A stretch of 64,000 nucleotides of DNA, from positions 83,919,650 through 83,983,649 of the forward strand of contig NC_073745.1 of the NCBI RefSeq assembly GCF_029784135.1, written 5' to 3'. The translations under genes were made by a program, and so were the position numbers. The notes beneath the pieces are model-generated. The model ran no database searches. It was not told the origin of the DNA and worked only from the letters and a program-made list of their open reading frames with translations. Below, piece after piece: positions 45,434 through 55,822 of this stretch; positions within the stretch are counted from its first letter, which is position 1, and each line of letters begins with the position of its first letter. The stretch is from Toxorhynchites rutilus septentrionalis (lineage: Eukaryota > Arthropoda > Insecta > Diptera > Culicidae).

Positions 45434-45930
45434 TTTTTTTTATATCCCATTCGTTTATTTCAGGCTCATTAGCATTTCAGCTGTAACAGAGCCGAATTTT
45501 AATAGTGTACATGTCACATGTTTATCATATCTATAAATAGCACATTACACAGTTGCCATTTTTTTGGCGTTATAGTATTCCTTCTATACCATTGCATATG
45601 GTACATTACATTTCACGGTAGCCATTTAGGCGTAAGAGTATTCGTTCTGTTCTTCCATTGTCCAGTTAGACCGGACAGCGGAGACAGTTGATATGATCAT
45701 TGTTGAGTTATTAATAGAATAGCAGCCCGATGTTTCTTGCAGAGCAGAGCAGTTGTATGGATGAATCGATCTTATTTCGACCGTGGATCGATCTCCATCG
45801 CTGATGATTGTTGCGTGGACGTAGCTATTCTGTAACAACAAAAAGATGGTCAATGAGGGCCCTGAGTTTTGAACTCACGATCGATCGCTTACTAAGCGAA
45901 CGCGCAACCAATGTGGCTACGGAGACCCCC
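45434..45930 (-). mobile_element. tRNA-headed SINE, about 497 bp, poly(A)-ended
   Basis: The exact duplication catctggtaatt lies at 45422-45433 and 45931-45942. On the minus strand the 5' end is a tRNA-like head (gtctccgtagccacattgg, then a B-box region gagttcaaaactc at 45863-45875), followed by about 400 bp of body and an A-rich tail (the T tract at 45432-45441). The anticodon-arm-like loop ttagtaa would carry AGT, so a tRNA-Thr-like origin is possible. It is a longer and different SINE family from that at 27.5 kb. Confidence 0.87.
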
Positions 45931-45942
45931 CATCTGGTAATT

Positions 45943-46120
45943 AAAATAAAAGCTTTCCATACATACACAATTAGATTCTCGATACATTTTCCGTTGTGTT
46001 TCCAATGTCAGCGCAAAGAGAAAGAAAGAAGGCAAATTCTGCAGTGATGCCGTTTCGCTCAGTACACGTTATCGCGAATATTTATAGCTGAAGCTATAGC
46101 AAACGCTCCGTTCGGACTTG
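45943..46120. other. Short unassigned spacer
   Basis: Nothing recognised. Confidence 0.4.
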
Positions 46121-46722
46121 TAGGGGAACCGTGGGTAAGATGGACAGTGGGGGTATACTGGACACATTCTGGACATATAATGGACAGGTGGTTGATTTGT
46201 ATAGTTGCGTTATGAATTTCAAATTTTTGTTGATGAGAACCTTTTTTACATGCTTTTCGTTAATATTTAAACCATCCTATGGCAGTGAATACTGATTAAA
46301 AGTGGAATAGGGAAACAAAAATCGGCAATCAAACATGATTCCGCGTGTTGGTATAATTTTTCCGGCTTCGATATTAGGCATTTTGAGTGGTTTAATTGCA
46401 AAATTGAATTCGCTGATGGTAATATTTCGATATTAGGTATGTTCGGAAAAGTAAATCCATTCGTAAGTAGTAAATTTAAATTATTCAAATAATTGCAAAG
46501 GGGGGGGGGGGGGTTGTTCGGTGTTTGAAATGGACAGTCACATAGTCACATTCAAGATCAGATCCAATGCATGATGGAAAGTGAATGGAAGAATATTCAA
46601 CTCTTTTCTATATTGCTTTCTCTTTCTGTTCTATTTCAGTTACTTGGCACACAAACACTGAGGGAGAACGAAATTATTTCCCTTGCGAGCAATAAACTTC
46701 TACGCTTCGTATATTATTAACC
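46121..46722 (-). mobile_element. G-rich-ended MITE-like repeat, copy 2 (no nested insertions)
   Basis: Begins taggggaaccgtgggtaaga and aligns in inverted orientation with about 5421-6287 and 4980-4992 of copy 1. It shows the unoccupied sites of both the P-type element and the SINE-like insert. A run of 14 G at about 46500 replaces a more mixed sequence in copy 1. The far end is truncated near 46722. Confidence 0.75.
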
Positions 46723-46979
46723 TAGCCATATCATCTGAACCAAGGCGCTTATATCAATGTATAACAGGTGAAGCAACATCATCACATCAATAAGAAGGGG
46801 ATTACGGTTTACGGAGCGGGGGTTGTTTGTTTTGTTATTGCTAGGATACGCCATTTTTGCATTTTCACATGTGAGAGTAGTGGAAATGAGAATGAAATTC
46901 TTCAAAATCATCCCTTCTTTTTCACATAAATTCGCGAAAGCCGAACATAGTATGCATCGTTCGAATAACCGTCGTAGCA
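46723..46979. other. Unassigned spacer
   Basis: No motif recognised; it may include the decayed 3' part of the adjacent Tc1 remnant. Confidence 0.35.
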
Positions 46980-47600
46980 GTTTGTAGAGAGCCGCCGGCA
47001 GCGTTCTGATGCTGTTTGTAAACAATTCCGACAGCAATTCCAGTATGGCTGAAAGTGCATTTCATATGATTGTTTCACCTGGTATATATAGAGGTGCCTT
47101 GATCTGAACGAAGGCTGAATGAAATTATCGATATTTTTCCATGTTTCCGAAATTGCGACCTTGAGCTCTTCAATCGTGGTGTACCGATTTACCTCAGTGT
47201 AGATTCGGCGTACAAGGATCCCTAGGATTTTCAACAGGATTCAAATCTGGAGATCGAGCCGACCAGTCCAAAAAATTAAGTTTTTGGTCCTTAATCCATT
47301 GCTTAGTTTCCTTGCTGATATGAATAGTAGCATTGTTTCGCTGGAATTTGTTTTTTTTGTGACGATATCCACGCAAGAACGGTTGGAGAGAGGATTCCGT
47401 GACATGTATATAATCCTTAAATGATATAAACGCTGTCTTGAGCTTTCCGGTTGCACAGAATCCCGCCCAAACCACGAGCCTCCACCAAAATTCCTGGTTG
47501 AAAAATACTGTTCCTTCTTCCGTAAATCACGCCAGTACCCATTTTCCAGATTTATTGATCGAAACAACTGAAACAACGGAAAAATGTAACTGGTCTTATA
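46980..47600 (-). pseudogene. Decayed Tc1-family transposase, catalytic and C-terminal part
   Basis: On the minus strand, from high to low coordinates: KKEQYFSTRNFGGGS, then after a frame change VVWAGFCATGKLKTAFISF and DYIHVTESSLQPFLRGY, then NNATIHISKETKQWI, LDWSARSPDLNPVENP, and after another shift ILVRRIYTEVNRYTTIEEL. This is the Tc1 DD34E layout. In the second catalytic motif the usual QDN reads RNN, so the aspartate is lost; the final glutamate (PVEN) is present. With several frameshifts it is inactive. The N-terminal HTH region is not found on this strand. Confidence 0.82.
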
Positions 47601-47854
47601 GAAACTTGACACTTGGAAAATACAAAAACACTCGTTTACGCTCAGCGCTTGCACACACACACACATATGAAAATCATGCAGTGTATGGTAGTAACCAATA
47701 CCAAGTTGAAGCATTGTTTATTTTTAATGACACAAAGCAGCAAGATCATACAAGGTCTTATACAAATTGGACAAAGTGTAGTAATTTTTTTAATTTGCTA
47801 ATTAAATCTTTTTTTTCGCTTAACTCTCATCCTCTACACTGCCGATTTCGATTT

Positions 47855-47935
47855 CTGCAATTTATCTGGTCGGATGAATCAAAGTTTGAGCTGTTCGAAA
47901 AAAAAACGGCGACTAAAAATTTGGCAATGAGGGAC
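47855..47935 (+). pseudogene. Tc1-like first catalytic motif in opposite orientation
   Basis: The plus strand encodes FIWSDESKFELFEKK, the SDESKF box that carries the first catalytic aspartate in Tc1 transposases. It should sit shortly upstream of KEQYF on the minus strand of the neighbouring remnant, but instead lies about 300 bases away and reversed. An inversion within one element, or a second element, would explain it. Confidence 0.5.
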
Positions 47936-48464
47936 TCCGGGCTGTTTCTTATGATTAGGCGTGTTGAATTTCGCCGAAATCAATTAAATTATGGTCACAT
48001 ACTAAGCGGGAGCTTGGAAGAATTGGCACTGAAATTTGGGACTGGGAAATAATTAGGGTAGGGCGGGACTAGTTGGTCGTTGTTGAATGAATTTGGTTAT
48101 AACTTTGTGGTACGAAGTTTTACGTTAGAATATCGTGAACCACAATGTAGCTTACCATTTACCCATCCAATGAAAATTAACCAGAGAATCTTTTATTTGA
48201 AATTTTTGTTTTATTCAACGTCTTTATATTTCAGAATAAGTTGACCAACTAACCGCACACATGGGGTAAGTTGGTCAATATATAGGGCATGTTCCTTTTG
48301 GTCAAATAATAAGCGTTTTTTTCATTAGAGGTTTCCTTCATTATTAATTAATTAAATAATTAAACCAAAACCAAAACAGTTAACAAATATCATGTTGTCA
48401 AGTAAAAAAAAACAAATTAATGAAAATTTCAAATTCTCATATTTTTTTCTATCTGAAAACTACA
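47936..48464. other. Unassigned DNA with G-rich 'gggtaagttggtca' phrases
   Basis: Contains tagggtagggcgggactagttggtc at about 48056 (read in parts) and ggggtaagttggtca at about 48263, resembling the ends of the G-rich-ended repeats at 4.7, 46.1 and 54.2 kb. Probably another such repeat, edges not resolved. Confidence 0.35.
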
Positions 48465-48640
48465 TGAAAGTTTTCAAAAGTCTGACTCGGCTTAGGATAG
48501 TAGCTTCCGGCTTCTTAATCGATAGCGTGGAATTCCGTTGTTGGAAATTGTCCAGGCGATCTTTCCCAGCCATTTGGTCTCTCTTCCATGTATCTGGCAT
48601 CAGAATCCTGTACTTTGCGGCACACAGCTAGGGATGTTTC
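48465..48640 (-). pseudogene. Fragment of a CENP-B/pogo-type HTH domain
   Basis: On the minus strand ILMPDTWKRDQMAGKDRLDN, FQQRNSTLSIKKPEA and TILSRV resemble the CENP-B-type helix-turn-helix of pogo/Tigger/Jerky-like transposases, where W..n.maGkdW...F..Rn..LSiRkPEaTSl.Ra is the usual pattern. Only about 50 residues are kept and the DDE domain is missing. A frameshift follows PEATILSRV. Confidence 0.62.
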
Positions 48641-48930
48641 GTTTATTCGATTATCGATTAATCGTGGGGCCTTTTTTAAATATTCGATTCATTCGAATAA
48701 TTGTCTTTCAGTATTCGATTAATCGAGCGAATATTCATTTCTTATAACCAAAATGAACATAGAGAAATGAGATAATAAAAAAAATTATGATGTCATAATT
48801 TTAAAAGTTACATTAAATATAATTTTAAAATAAAAATGTATGCATATTTTGATTTTTGCATTATTCGATACAAAATTGCTCGATTAAAATTGTAGATATT
48901 CGATTATTTGAATTAATGGAACTTTTAACC
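48641..48930. repeat. Cluster of ATTCGATTA-type palindromic phrases
   Basis: tattcgattatcgattaatcg, attcgattcattcgaataat, attcgattaatcgagcgaat and further attcga phrases near 48860-48910 recur within 290 bases. Their mutual complementarity suggests the end regions of a MITE. Confidence 0.55.
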
Positions 48931-50434
48931 GACGTCTCTACCGCACAGCTGGTTACTTGCTTGCATTTGTTTTTAGCATTTGTACCGTTCGTCTCAAAAT
49001 ATATTAAAATAACCTCCAGGTATACTACATTACTCGATGCATTATTGTGAGTTGTTGATATTCAATCGATCGGATAGGGAGGGATATGATACAGGGATAC
49101 AACGGAGGAAACATCATTAAACGTTGACATCGGCGTTTCTGAGGAACAGGTATAGATGAAGCAGAAGATCAGGATCGCGGCTACCTAAGATATCCCGGAC
49201 GGGGATAACCGATTGTCTGCCTAGTGCCCTCAAGATATTCAATGTTAGCGTTTATTATATTTAATGAAAATTTTACAGCAAAAAATACAAATATAGCAAT
49301 TATATTGTAAGTGTATTAAATTGTCTCGTTTCAAATACACAGGGTTTAGCAGTAAAACATATGTTAGGCTAGTGTTTTTGGCTATGGATATAAAACATAA
49401 CGTAGAGTAATAGCCAACCTGAACAAAAACTCGTGGAACAAATCAATGTTGACCAATCAACAGTCTCCCAACTTTCATAATTTAAAAGGGGAATTCGTTA
49501 GTCGTTAACCCTCTGAATCCGGGGGAGCGCGATCGCGCTCTAATTGTTTTATGTTAATATTTTTGTCTTGGCGCCTCTTAACGAAGGATTTCGTCTTTCG
49601 GGGACATTTGTAAAAAAGGGCTTCACGCGCTTTGTGCAGCGAATCATAATTGTGAATGAAATTGTGTAAATATAATTTTATCATTATTAGGAAAATAATA
49701 TATTGATAAATAAGGAAGTTAATGTTGATAAATTTTATTAACCCCACTTTTCATGTGTTTTTCTCCATTAATACAACTTTTGTGACCTAATCAGTTATCT
49801 ATGTTTTTTAGTTTTTTTAAATATACCCAAACTCATCCGTATTTTTGGCATAAGCTCACAAAATTTGCTCCGCACTCAAATCGTTAATACAGAATAAGCG
49901 TAGCATTAAATGTTGTAGAAGCCGTTAACGTAGTATTTTTTCGTGAAAAATAGAGGAGGGTGGCCATGACCCGATATCCTAAATTGCAATGGCCATTCAT
50001 CACATAAAATTCTTGTTTTTCGGCAACTTCGGTATTGACATTTATAGCATAACCATGTTTTCCATGTTTTCTACCGATCGGCGTTGTTCATGAGTGTTAA
50101 AACAGGGAGAAACAGCGACCAAATCGGAAGTCCCTTTTTTCGACACTTCAAAAAAATGGTGGTGGCCCATGGTTCTGTACTGACCCTCTATTTTTTGCAG
50201 CGAATCTACTCCCGATTGGCCGGAAATGACACACACCCCCAATTGTACACCCAAACTAGCGTTGGCTGAAAACATTTCATCTCGGCAGAAATGATGCCAT
50301 TTCGTGTGCTGAAGGGTGAAATGCGCAAATAATGGGCTGTTTTAAAAGCTTAAAAACGGTTTGTATGTATGCGAGCAGACATCTTTTTCTGTTTTCTTTT
50401 CTCATTTGAAATTGCGCCAAAAAAAGACCATAGG
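48931..50434. other. Unassigned DNA
   Basis: No protein family recognised. A degenerate relative of the recurrent palindrome (acgaaggatttcgtctttcg) occurs at 49581-49600. The 50.04-50.43 kb part may be the body of the SINE whose head is at 50435-50516. Confidence 0.35.
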
Positions 50435-50516
50435 ACGTCAATGGGGATCGAACCAAAGCCGGCTGGAATGCAAAGCTATTTCACACGACCACGCTATCCA
50501 TATAGCTGCCAGCGCA
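50435..50516 (-). mobile_element. tRNA-like head of a third SINE
   Basis: On the minus strand gctggcagctatatggatag leads to a B box ggttcgatcccc (50443-50454) about 50 bases on, the spacing of a tRNA-derived RNA polymerase III promoter. The rest of the head does not fold as a normal tRNA. The body would lie at lower coordinates; I could not find the target duplication. Confidence 0.6.
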
Positions 50517-51182
50517 GTTATATTGAAGCGTGATAATATTACACCTCATCATAAAATGAAGTGTTTTCTAAGAGGATAAAGAAGAACATGAAAGAGAATA
50601 TATCTTTCTCTGTCTGGGCCGTGTATTTGGCAAACTATGGAAAAAGCTTTCATATGCTTTCATTTCAATGTGTCTCCTGTTTCGCTCGCTCATATTGGTT
50701 CTAGCATATATATTATACAAATGATATAAATGTATTGGAGAGTAAAACATTTTCTGTTATTTTTCGTGACCGGCAATGGAAAGTGGATAAATTTCAAGAA
50801 TTCCAAGCACAAAAGGTCATATGTTGACACCGTCAAACCCGCCAGACCGACCGCAAAGCCTGGTTTCATGCAATTTTATGACATTTGGCATCAATTTTTG
50901 ACGTAGGATTACGTCTTTCGGGAACATATTGGGGTACAAATTGAAAATCGAAAATCGAGCACATCGTGAAAATTGTCCAATTTCAAACGCTATTGCTCAG
51001 TCATTTCATGATGGATTGATGAAATTTTGCGTCAATCGATTTCAGCACTCCATAACAATTTTTTATATTGAAGAAAATAATATATGTCATGAAACTAACT
51101 ATCGAACAATTGAAAAATCTTAACCCCTATCCTAACGGAAATACCTACTTCTGATTGGTCGAAATTGATGACACATGCGGTG
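50517..51182. other. Unassigned repetitive-looking DNA
   Basis: Holds the near-palindrome gacgtaggattacgtc (50900-50915), followed by tttcgggaacatattgg. No gene seen. Confidence 0.4.
50900..50915. repeat. Near-palindrome GACGTAGGATTACGTC
   Basis: Arms gacgtag/ttacgtc with one mismatch; the tttcgggaac flank is echoed at 49591. Confidence 0.7.
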
Positions 51183-51435
51183 GTTCCCTAACAGAAACAT
51201 CAAAACCAAGCTGCCTGGGGGAAATCGGCGTTGCAAATACATGAAACTAGGGGGAACTTTTGTTTCTACCGAAATGTGTTCCCTAACAGAGATATCTAAA
51301 CCAAGCTGCTTGGGAAATCGGCATTGCAAATGCATGAAAGTAGGGGAAGATTTTGCTCCCACCGAAATGTGTTCCCTAACAGAAACATTAAAACCAAGCT
51401 GCCCAGGGTAAATCGGCATTGCAAATATATGCAGA
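51183..51435 (+). repeat. Three tandem units of about 95 bp
   Basis: ttccctaacagaaacat/gagatat starts units at 51183, 51279 and 51372. Each contains aaaccaagctgc, atcggc(g/a)ttgcaaat and caccgaaatgtg. Open frames on both strands here are by-products of the repeats. Confidence 0.88.
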
Positions 51436-52159
51436 TGGATGGCATTTTTATATTGCAAGTAAGGTGAGTGATACGATTAATTCTAGCAAATAAAATTCAA
51501 ATTTGGAACTTTAATGTTGACTGCTTCGTGAAATTTCATACCAATGACCAATCGTGTATTGTGAAACATTTAGCACAAGTGTAAGTTGTAAATTGTATAT
51601 GGTAGCAGTTGTGACTGCCGAATGACTTGATATATGAAACGATTTATTTCAATTTTCCTAAATAAAAATCAAGGTGTGTTCCCGTTCGAGAACGGGTCGT
51701 TTGGTTTAAGCTGTATGTTTTGTTGTGTTCATTTTCACCCAAGGAATGTTTATATGGCGAGTAAAATTGGAAAAGTGAAGAAATATTAGAAAAAAGTGAT
51801 TTCCCATATACTCTACATATAATTTTAGGTGCTGTTAGTCCAATTAAAATTCGCATTGAATTGAATTTCTTTATATTAATGTAACATGTTTTTACTGATG
51901 AGAAAAATTGATTATTATGTTCGGTATTGGTAATTATCTTATATTAAATTGGTACGTTTTTTTTCCTTTATTTCATCCATACATAACATACGAGGCATCT
52001 CGTCTAGGATCACAGAGGGCGGTTTTCATCATATCTCGTTCCACCTCGGTATCTTATATCTGATACGCACCATCCAACGACTGTTTACCATTCTTCTGTC
52101 ATCATCACTCGGTAAACGCTGGTGGAGTGAACAAATAATATAAAACAAATAAACAAAAC
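51436..52159. other. Unassigned DNA upstream of a histone-type stem-loop
   Basis: No open histone gene. The last ~60 bases before the stem-loop (accattcttctgtcatc... gtggagtgaac) have a weak, gapped resemblance to the end of a histone H3 coding region; I would not call it without an alignment. Confidence 0.25.
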
Positions 52160-52198
52160 GGCCCTTTTCAGGGCCACCGAATCATTATCAAAGAGTTG
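52160..52198 (+). promoter_or_regulatory. Histone-mRNA-type 3' stem-loop with downstream element
   Basis: GGCCCTTTTCAGGGCC (52160-52175) is a 6-bp stem with a TTTC loop, the canonical metazoan histone 3' processing signal, preceded by aaacaaaac and followed by acc. A purine-rich tcaaagagttg at 52188-52198 is placed like the histone downstream element that pairs with U7 snRNA. In a working gene a stop codon would lie some tens of bases upstream; no intact histone frame is there, so this is probably the tail of a decayed or retroposed histone gene. Confidence 0.55.
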
Positions 52199-54237
52199 AA
52201 CGATGTAATTCTTCAAGCATAGCCAAAAACAACAGATAACTTAACGGTCCTGTCTCGGACACAATCCTCCTGTGACTTTTTTTTCCAAAACCCCGATTTC
52301 CTTTACTCTTCCCTTGGGTGATTTTTCGATTTTCAAAAAACTCAAACTTTGACCGTTTTGCGCCACTCTCTCTGAAGTCCGATTGAGCTGATATTTGGCA
52401 TTGGATATTTTTTCGAGGTGGTAAACTTGTTGTATAGGGTAACTTTTTGAAATTTTAGGGTCGATTTTTTCGCATACATTCTTTGGCACCCTATTGTACA
52501 TATTATTCCGAATTGTAATTAAAACGTTTACGGCATATTCTGTTCATTTTCTACTGAAATTCAACATCGGAAACGAACACACAAAGAACGCAGAGACGAG
52601 CATCATAACCATAAACGCTTGATTGATGTTGATTTGTATCACCCTTCACGATAACCTTTCTCCCCACCGGAGTGAACAAGCAGGTACTTCTGCTAAGTCA
52701 TCTCTTCCACCGGATGCCATTCATCTTGATTCCATGGGACCTGTGAGTGTTGTTACATTCGTGCCAGCATGGTTGTTGTTTACCATTCTACGAAAAGCTT
52801 TCATTCACATTTCCAACGAACAGATGGGTCTGAGCTGGCGGCCTAAGAGAAAACAGAGGTATCCTTTCATGAAAGAGAAGGCCGACAGCATATCATGAAA
52901 TCATAGCGTTGGCGTCTCGCGCTACCAAGGTCATCTTGTCTGTTGTTGCTCGGCATAACGGCATGGATATAACAAATGTGCACTCATGCGAACGAAATGA
53001 AAATTGGCTTCGAAAAAGTGTTGGAAAATTACCACATCTATCCACGAGTACTGGTTTGTGTTTGAAATTAATCTTGTTTTACAATCCTCCCCACTGTACA
53101 AACACTAAAATTTTGAAGTTGTGGTCAAGTTTATTTATGTAACATGTTGTCGGTAACCGGTAACCTATACAGATCAGTTGGGCAGCATTTCCACCCTCGT
53201 TCCCTGTCGAATCCACCATCGGGAGGCGAGGATTGTGTTTGACATTTGCGGGATGACATCGATGTCATGTTTTGTACGCTCCGGTACTCCTCTCGGTTTT
53301 TGCTTCGGTTGGAAAATTACTTTTCTTTCATGTTTATCAGGAGCGGAGCATTTTTTTGTGTCACCAGATGGTGACTTTTTTGGTTTCATGTCGTTTTCTG
53401 TGGCGGGAGAAGCACTGAAAATGGATGGGAAATTTGCGTCCGTTATGCTGAGCTTTTGTAAATCGAACTGGACGGATGGCAGATTGATTGAGTCTTTTTT
53501 CTGAACGTTTATGCAAGGTTTAAACATGAAAAAAATGAAAGAGAACGTTTTCTTTTCAGCAGATAACAATACTGGGAAAATTGTCTCGAAAATATGAAGA
53601 GACGCATCCTCCACGAAGCCGTATTAAATTGGCCCCGGGCGGTGATGCCCCGCAAAGCCACCGAAGCAACTGTCGTTCCATTTTATTTCTCGGATGGACA
53701 GATCTTTGTTGTGCCTGACAGAGACGCGTTTCTGCATTTAGTCGTCACTGCCTGCGAATCACACGAAATCTCCAGTCCTCTTTGGGACAACATTTGTACA
53801 CAATTTTCCACAGCGGCTTCTTGGAAGGATATTTTGTCATTGTCATTGCTTTTCGCTTCTTCTTAGGCAAATGGCAAAATGGAAGGTGAGCGCGTACCTT
53901 TGTTGGAGGCGCCTGGCAAATCCGGATTCCATTGAACTTTTCCAGGGAAATTCATAGGTGAATAAACCCACAAGGAGCGAATTTCTATCACACCGTTTGC
54001 AACCGAATGAAGGCAATTTTATACAATTTTTTGTGCACTCTTGGAGTTGAATTGAAATGTCATATTAGAATGGGGACCATTGCCGGGTCTTGAAAAATTG
54101 TTCTTAGTCTGCGTGTCGTTCCCATGACACGATTTGTGGTAAATTGTGCTACAAGGGTATCATTTTCCGAGGAATGAACTTTGTTCACATATTTTTGGCT
54201 GGATTTCAAACGTGATCAGCATCTTTTGATATAGAAG
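52199..54237. other. Unassigned region with opposing open frames
   Basis: From 52.6 to 53.9 kb frames overlap on both strands: minus 53174-53614 (146 codons, GTG start, Ser/Lys/Pro-rich end), plus 53178-53504 and plus 53594-53866. None has a family motif I know, so neither strand can be chosen. The start of the region (52241-52290) has ggtcctgtctcggacacaatcctcc, similar to phrases after the near-palindromes at 13.9 and 16.4 kb (read in parts). Confidence 0.3.
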
Positions 54238-55181
54238 ATTAGGGGAAGTGGGGGCATAGTGGTCCCCCAAAGGAATATGCCCATTTTCTGCGCCCACATA
54301 CTGATTTAATTCCCGTTTCTCGAAGAATATTATAACTCAACTCATGGTTCTTCAAGATGGCAAACGGCTTTCACTATAAAAATTCAAAATAGTACACTTT
54401 CCATCATTAGAAAAAAAAAGGTGAAAAATCGAACTTTTTTTTGCTTGGTTGTAAAGTGGGGGGCAAAGTGGTCACCCGCCCATATCAAGCTAAATGGGAT
54501 AGATTTATGAGTTTTTTGTCCAAATTTGTTCAAATCATATTTGTTATAGTAGGTACATGTATGAAATAAGCTTAGCTTATTCACCTAGAGTCTCAATTTA
54601 AATTTTCTCTTGCATACAAAACCGTAGTAAGAAACACATAACGTTCCGCATAATGAGGCTTGGTTTAGTTGGAGTGGCATATTTATCCAAGGTCAAAGCC
54701 ACAAAAGGATCTTCTTCAAGAGCAGAATGTGATGAGGTATATCAGCTTAAGTAAACAGAACATTGTAAGTTGTTATTCACCTATGACCACTTTGCCCCCA
54801 AACATGAAAATAATTTCTATGCTAATTAATCGCTGAGAATAAACGAAATATCTGTTCACCTCCCCTAGAATATGTGAACAGTCGTCCAAACTGATGATTT
54901 GTCCAATATATCAGATTGAATATACTAAATTTCACTAGAAATTCCTTAGATACCATGCGCACAGAACTACGGCTGAATGGCGATCGAGAGAGTAATTTCT
55001 GTTTTTATTTGTCTTTTGACATGCGACAGCTCTACTGAAGTACAGGGTGACTCAAAAGTCATTAAATTCTTCAAACATAAGGTGACTATCAATACAGCAT
55101 AGTCAATAGTTATACTACCAAACAAGCAGGTGACCATTTTACCCCCCCCCCCCCCATGACCAATTTGCCCCCACTATCCCT
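54238..55181. mobile_element. G-rich-ended MITE-like repeat (third family)
   Basis: Left end ttaggggaagtgggggcata; the right end, reverse-complemented, reads tagggatagtgggggcaaat: inverted ends of about 24 bp with a few mismatches. Internal phrases ggggggcaaagtggtcacc (54468) and gaccactttgccccca (54784) repeat the theme. A run of 14-15 C precedes the right end. No coding region of its own is recognised. Confidence 0.6.
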
Positions 55182-55822
55182 ATGTGTAAAGTGACCAGAT
55201 GGTCAGAGGTCTAACGCGGGACACAAAAACAAAACGTTATGTATATACGTTATGTGAACATAAACCATAGTTTAGAGAGTCTCATTTATTCGTGAAACTC
55301 TTAACATGTGTCCTAGCAATTAAACCTGACCTGTAATCACTCAGTTGTTATTTTTCGGTGATTTAGATTTTGTTTACGCCTGAAAATCTCTCACTCGGTC
55401 TCACTCGGTTAGGTCTGGCAAGCACGATTCAAATTCTACAATTTTCTTCCAATTATCGAATGGGATGCTTGTAAATTCCAATTCATTTTTCATCATACGT
55501 TAACACCAATGAGGTACATATAGAGGTGAAGCAGTAGGCGAAGTGTATCTGTATTGGCAAGCCAAATATCGTGTCGTAATTATTCGCATTCAATATGGAA
55601 TGTATATGGAAGAAACAAAACAATGTTGAAAGTACTTACGGTTGCATGACAATTTGAGCCAAAATTCTCATGATATCATTCAACTGGTTGTTCTTAACAG
55701 ATGACAATTTTATCGTGGCTTATTTCAATTATTCATGTGGTAAAAAGGTCCAAAGAGCAGTCGTATGCTTAGTTCTCGAAAGCAGTAACAATTTCGGTGA
55801 AATTTTGATTAATTGGCGACTA

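Noticed and set aside
47438..48052. 204-codon plus-strand frame
   Set aside because: Mostly antisense of the Tc1 remnant; only the short SDESKF piece near its end has a family signal.
51132..51458. 108-codon minus and 78-codon plus frames
   Set aside because: Both arise from the 95-bp tandem units and have no independent support.
53174..53866. Candidate host exons on either strand
   Set aside because: Frames of similar length oppose each other, starts are non-ATG or unsupported, and no motif decides the strand; listed only as unassigned.
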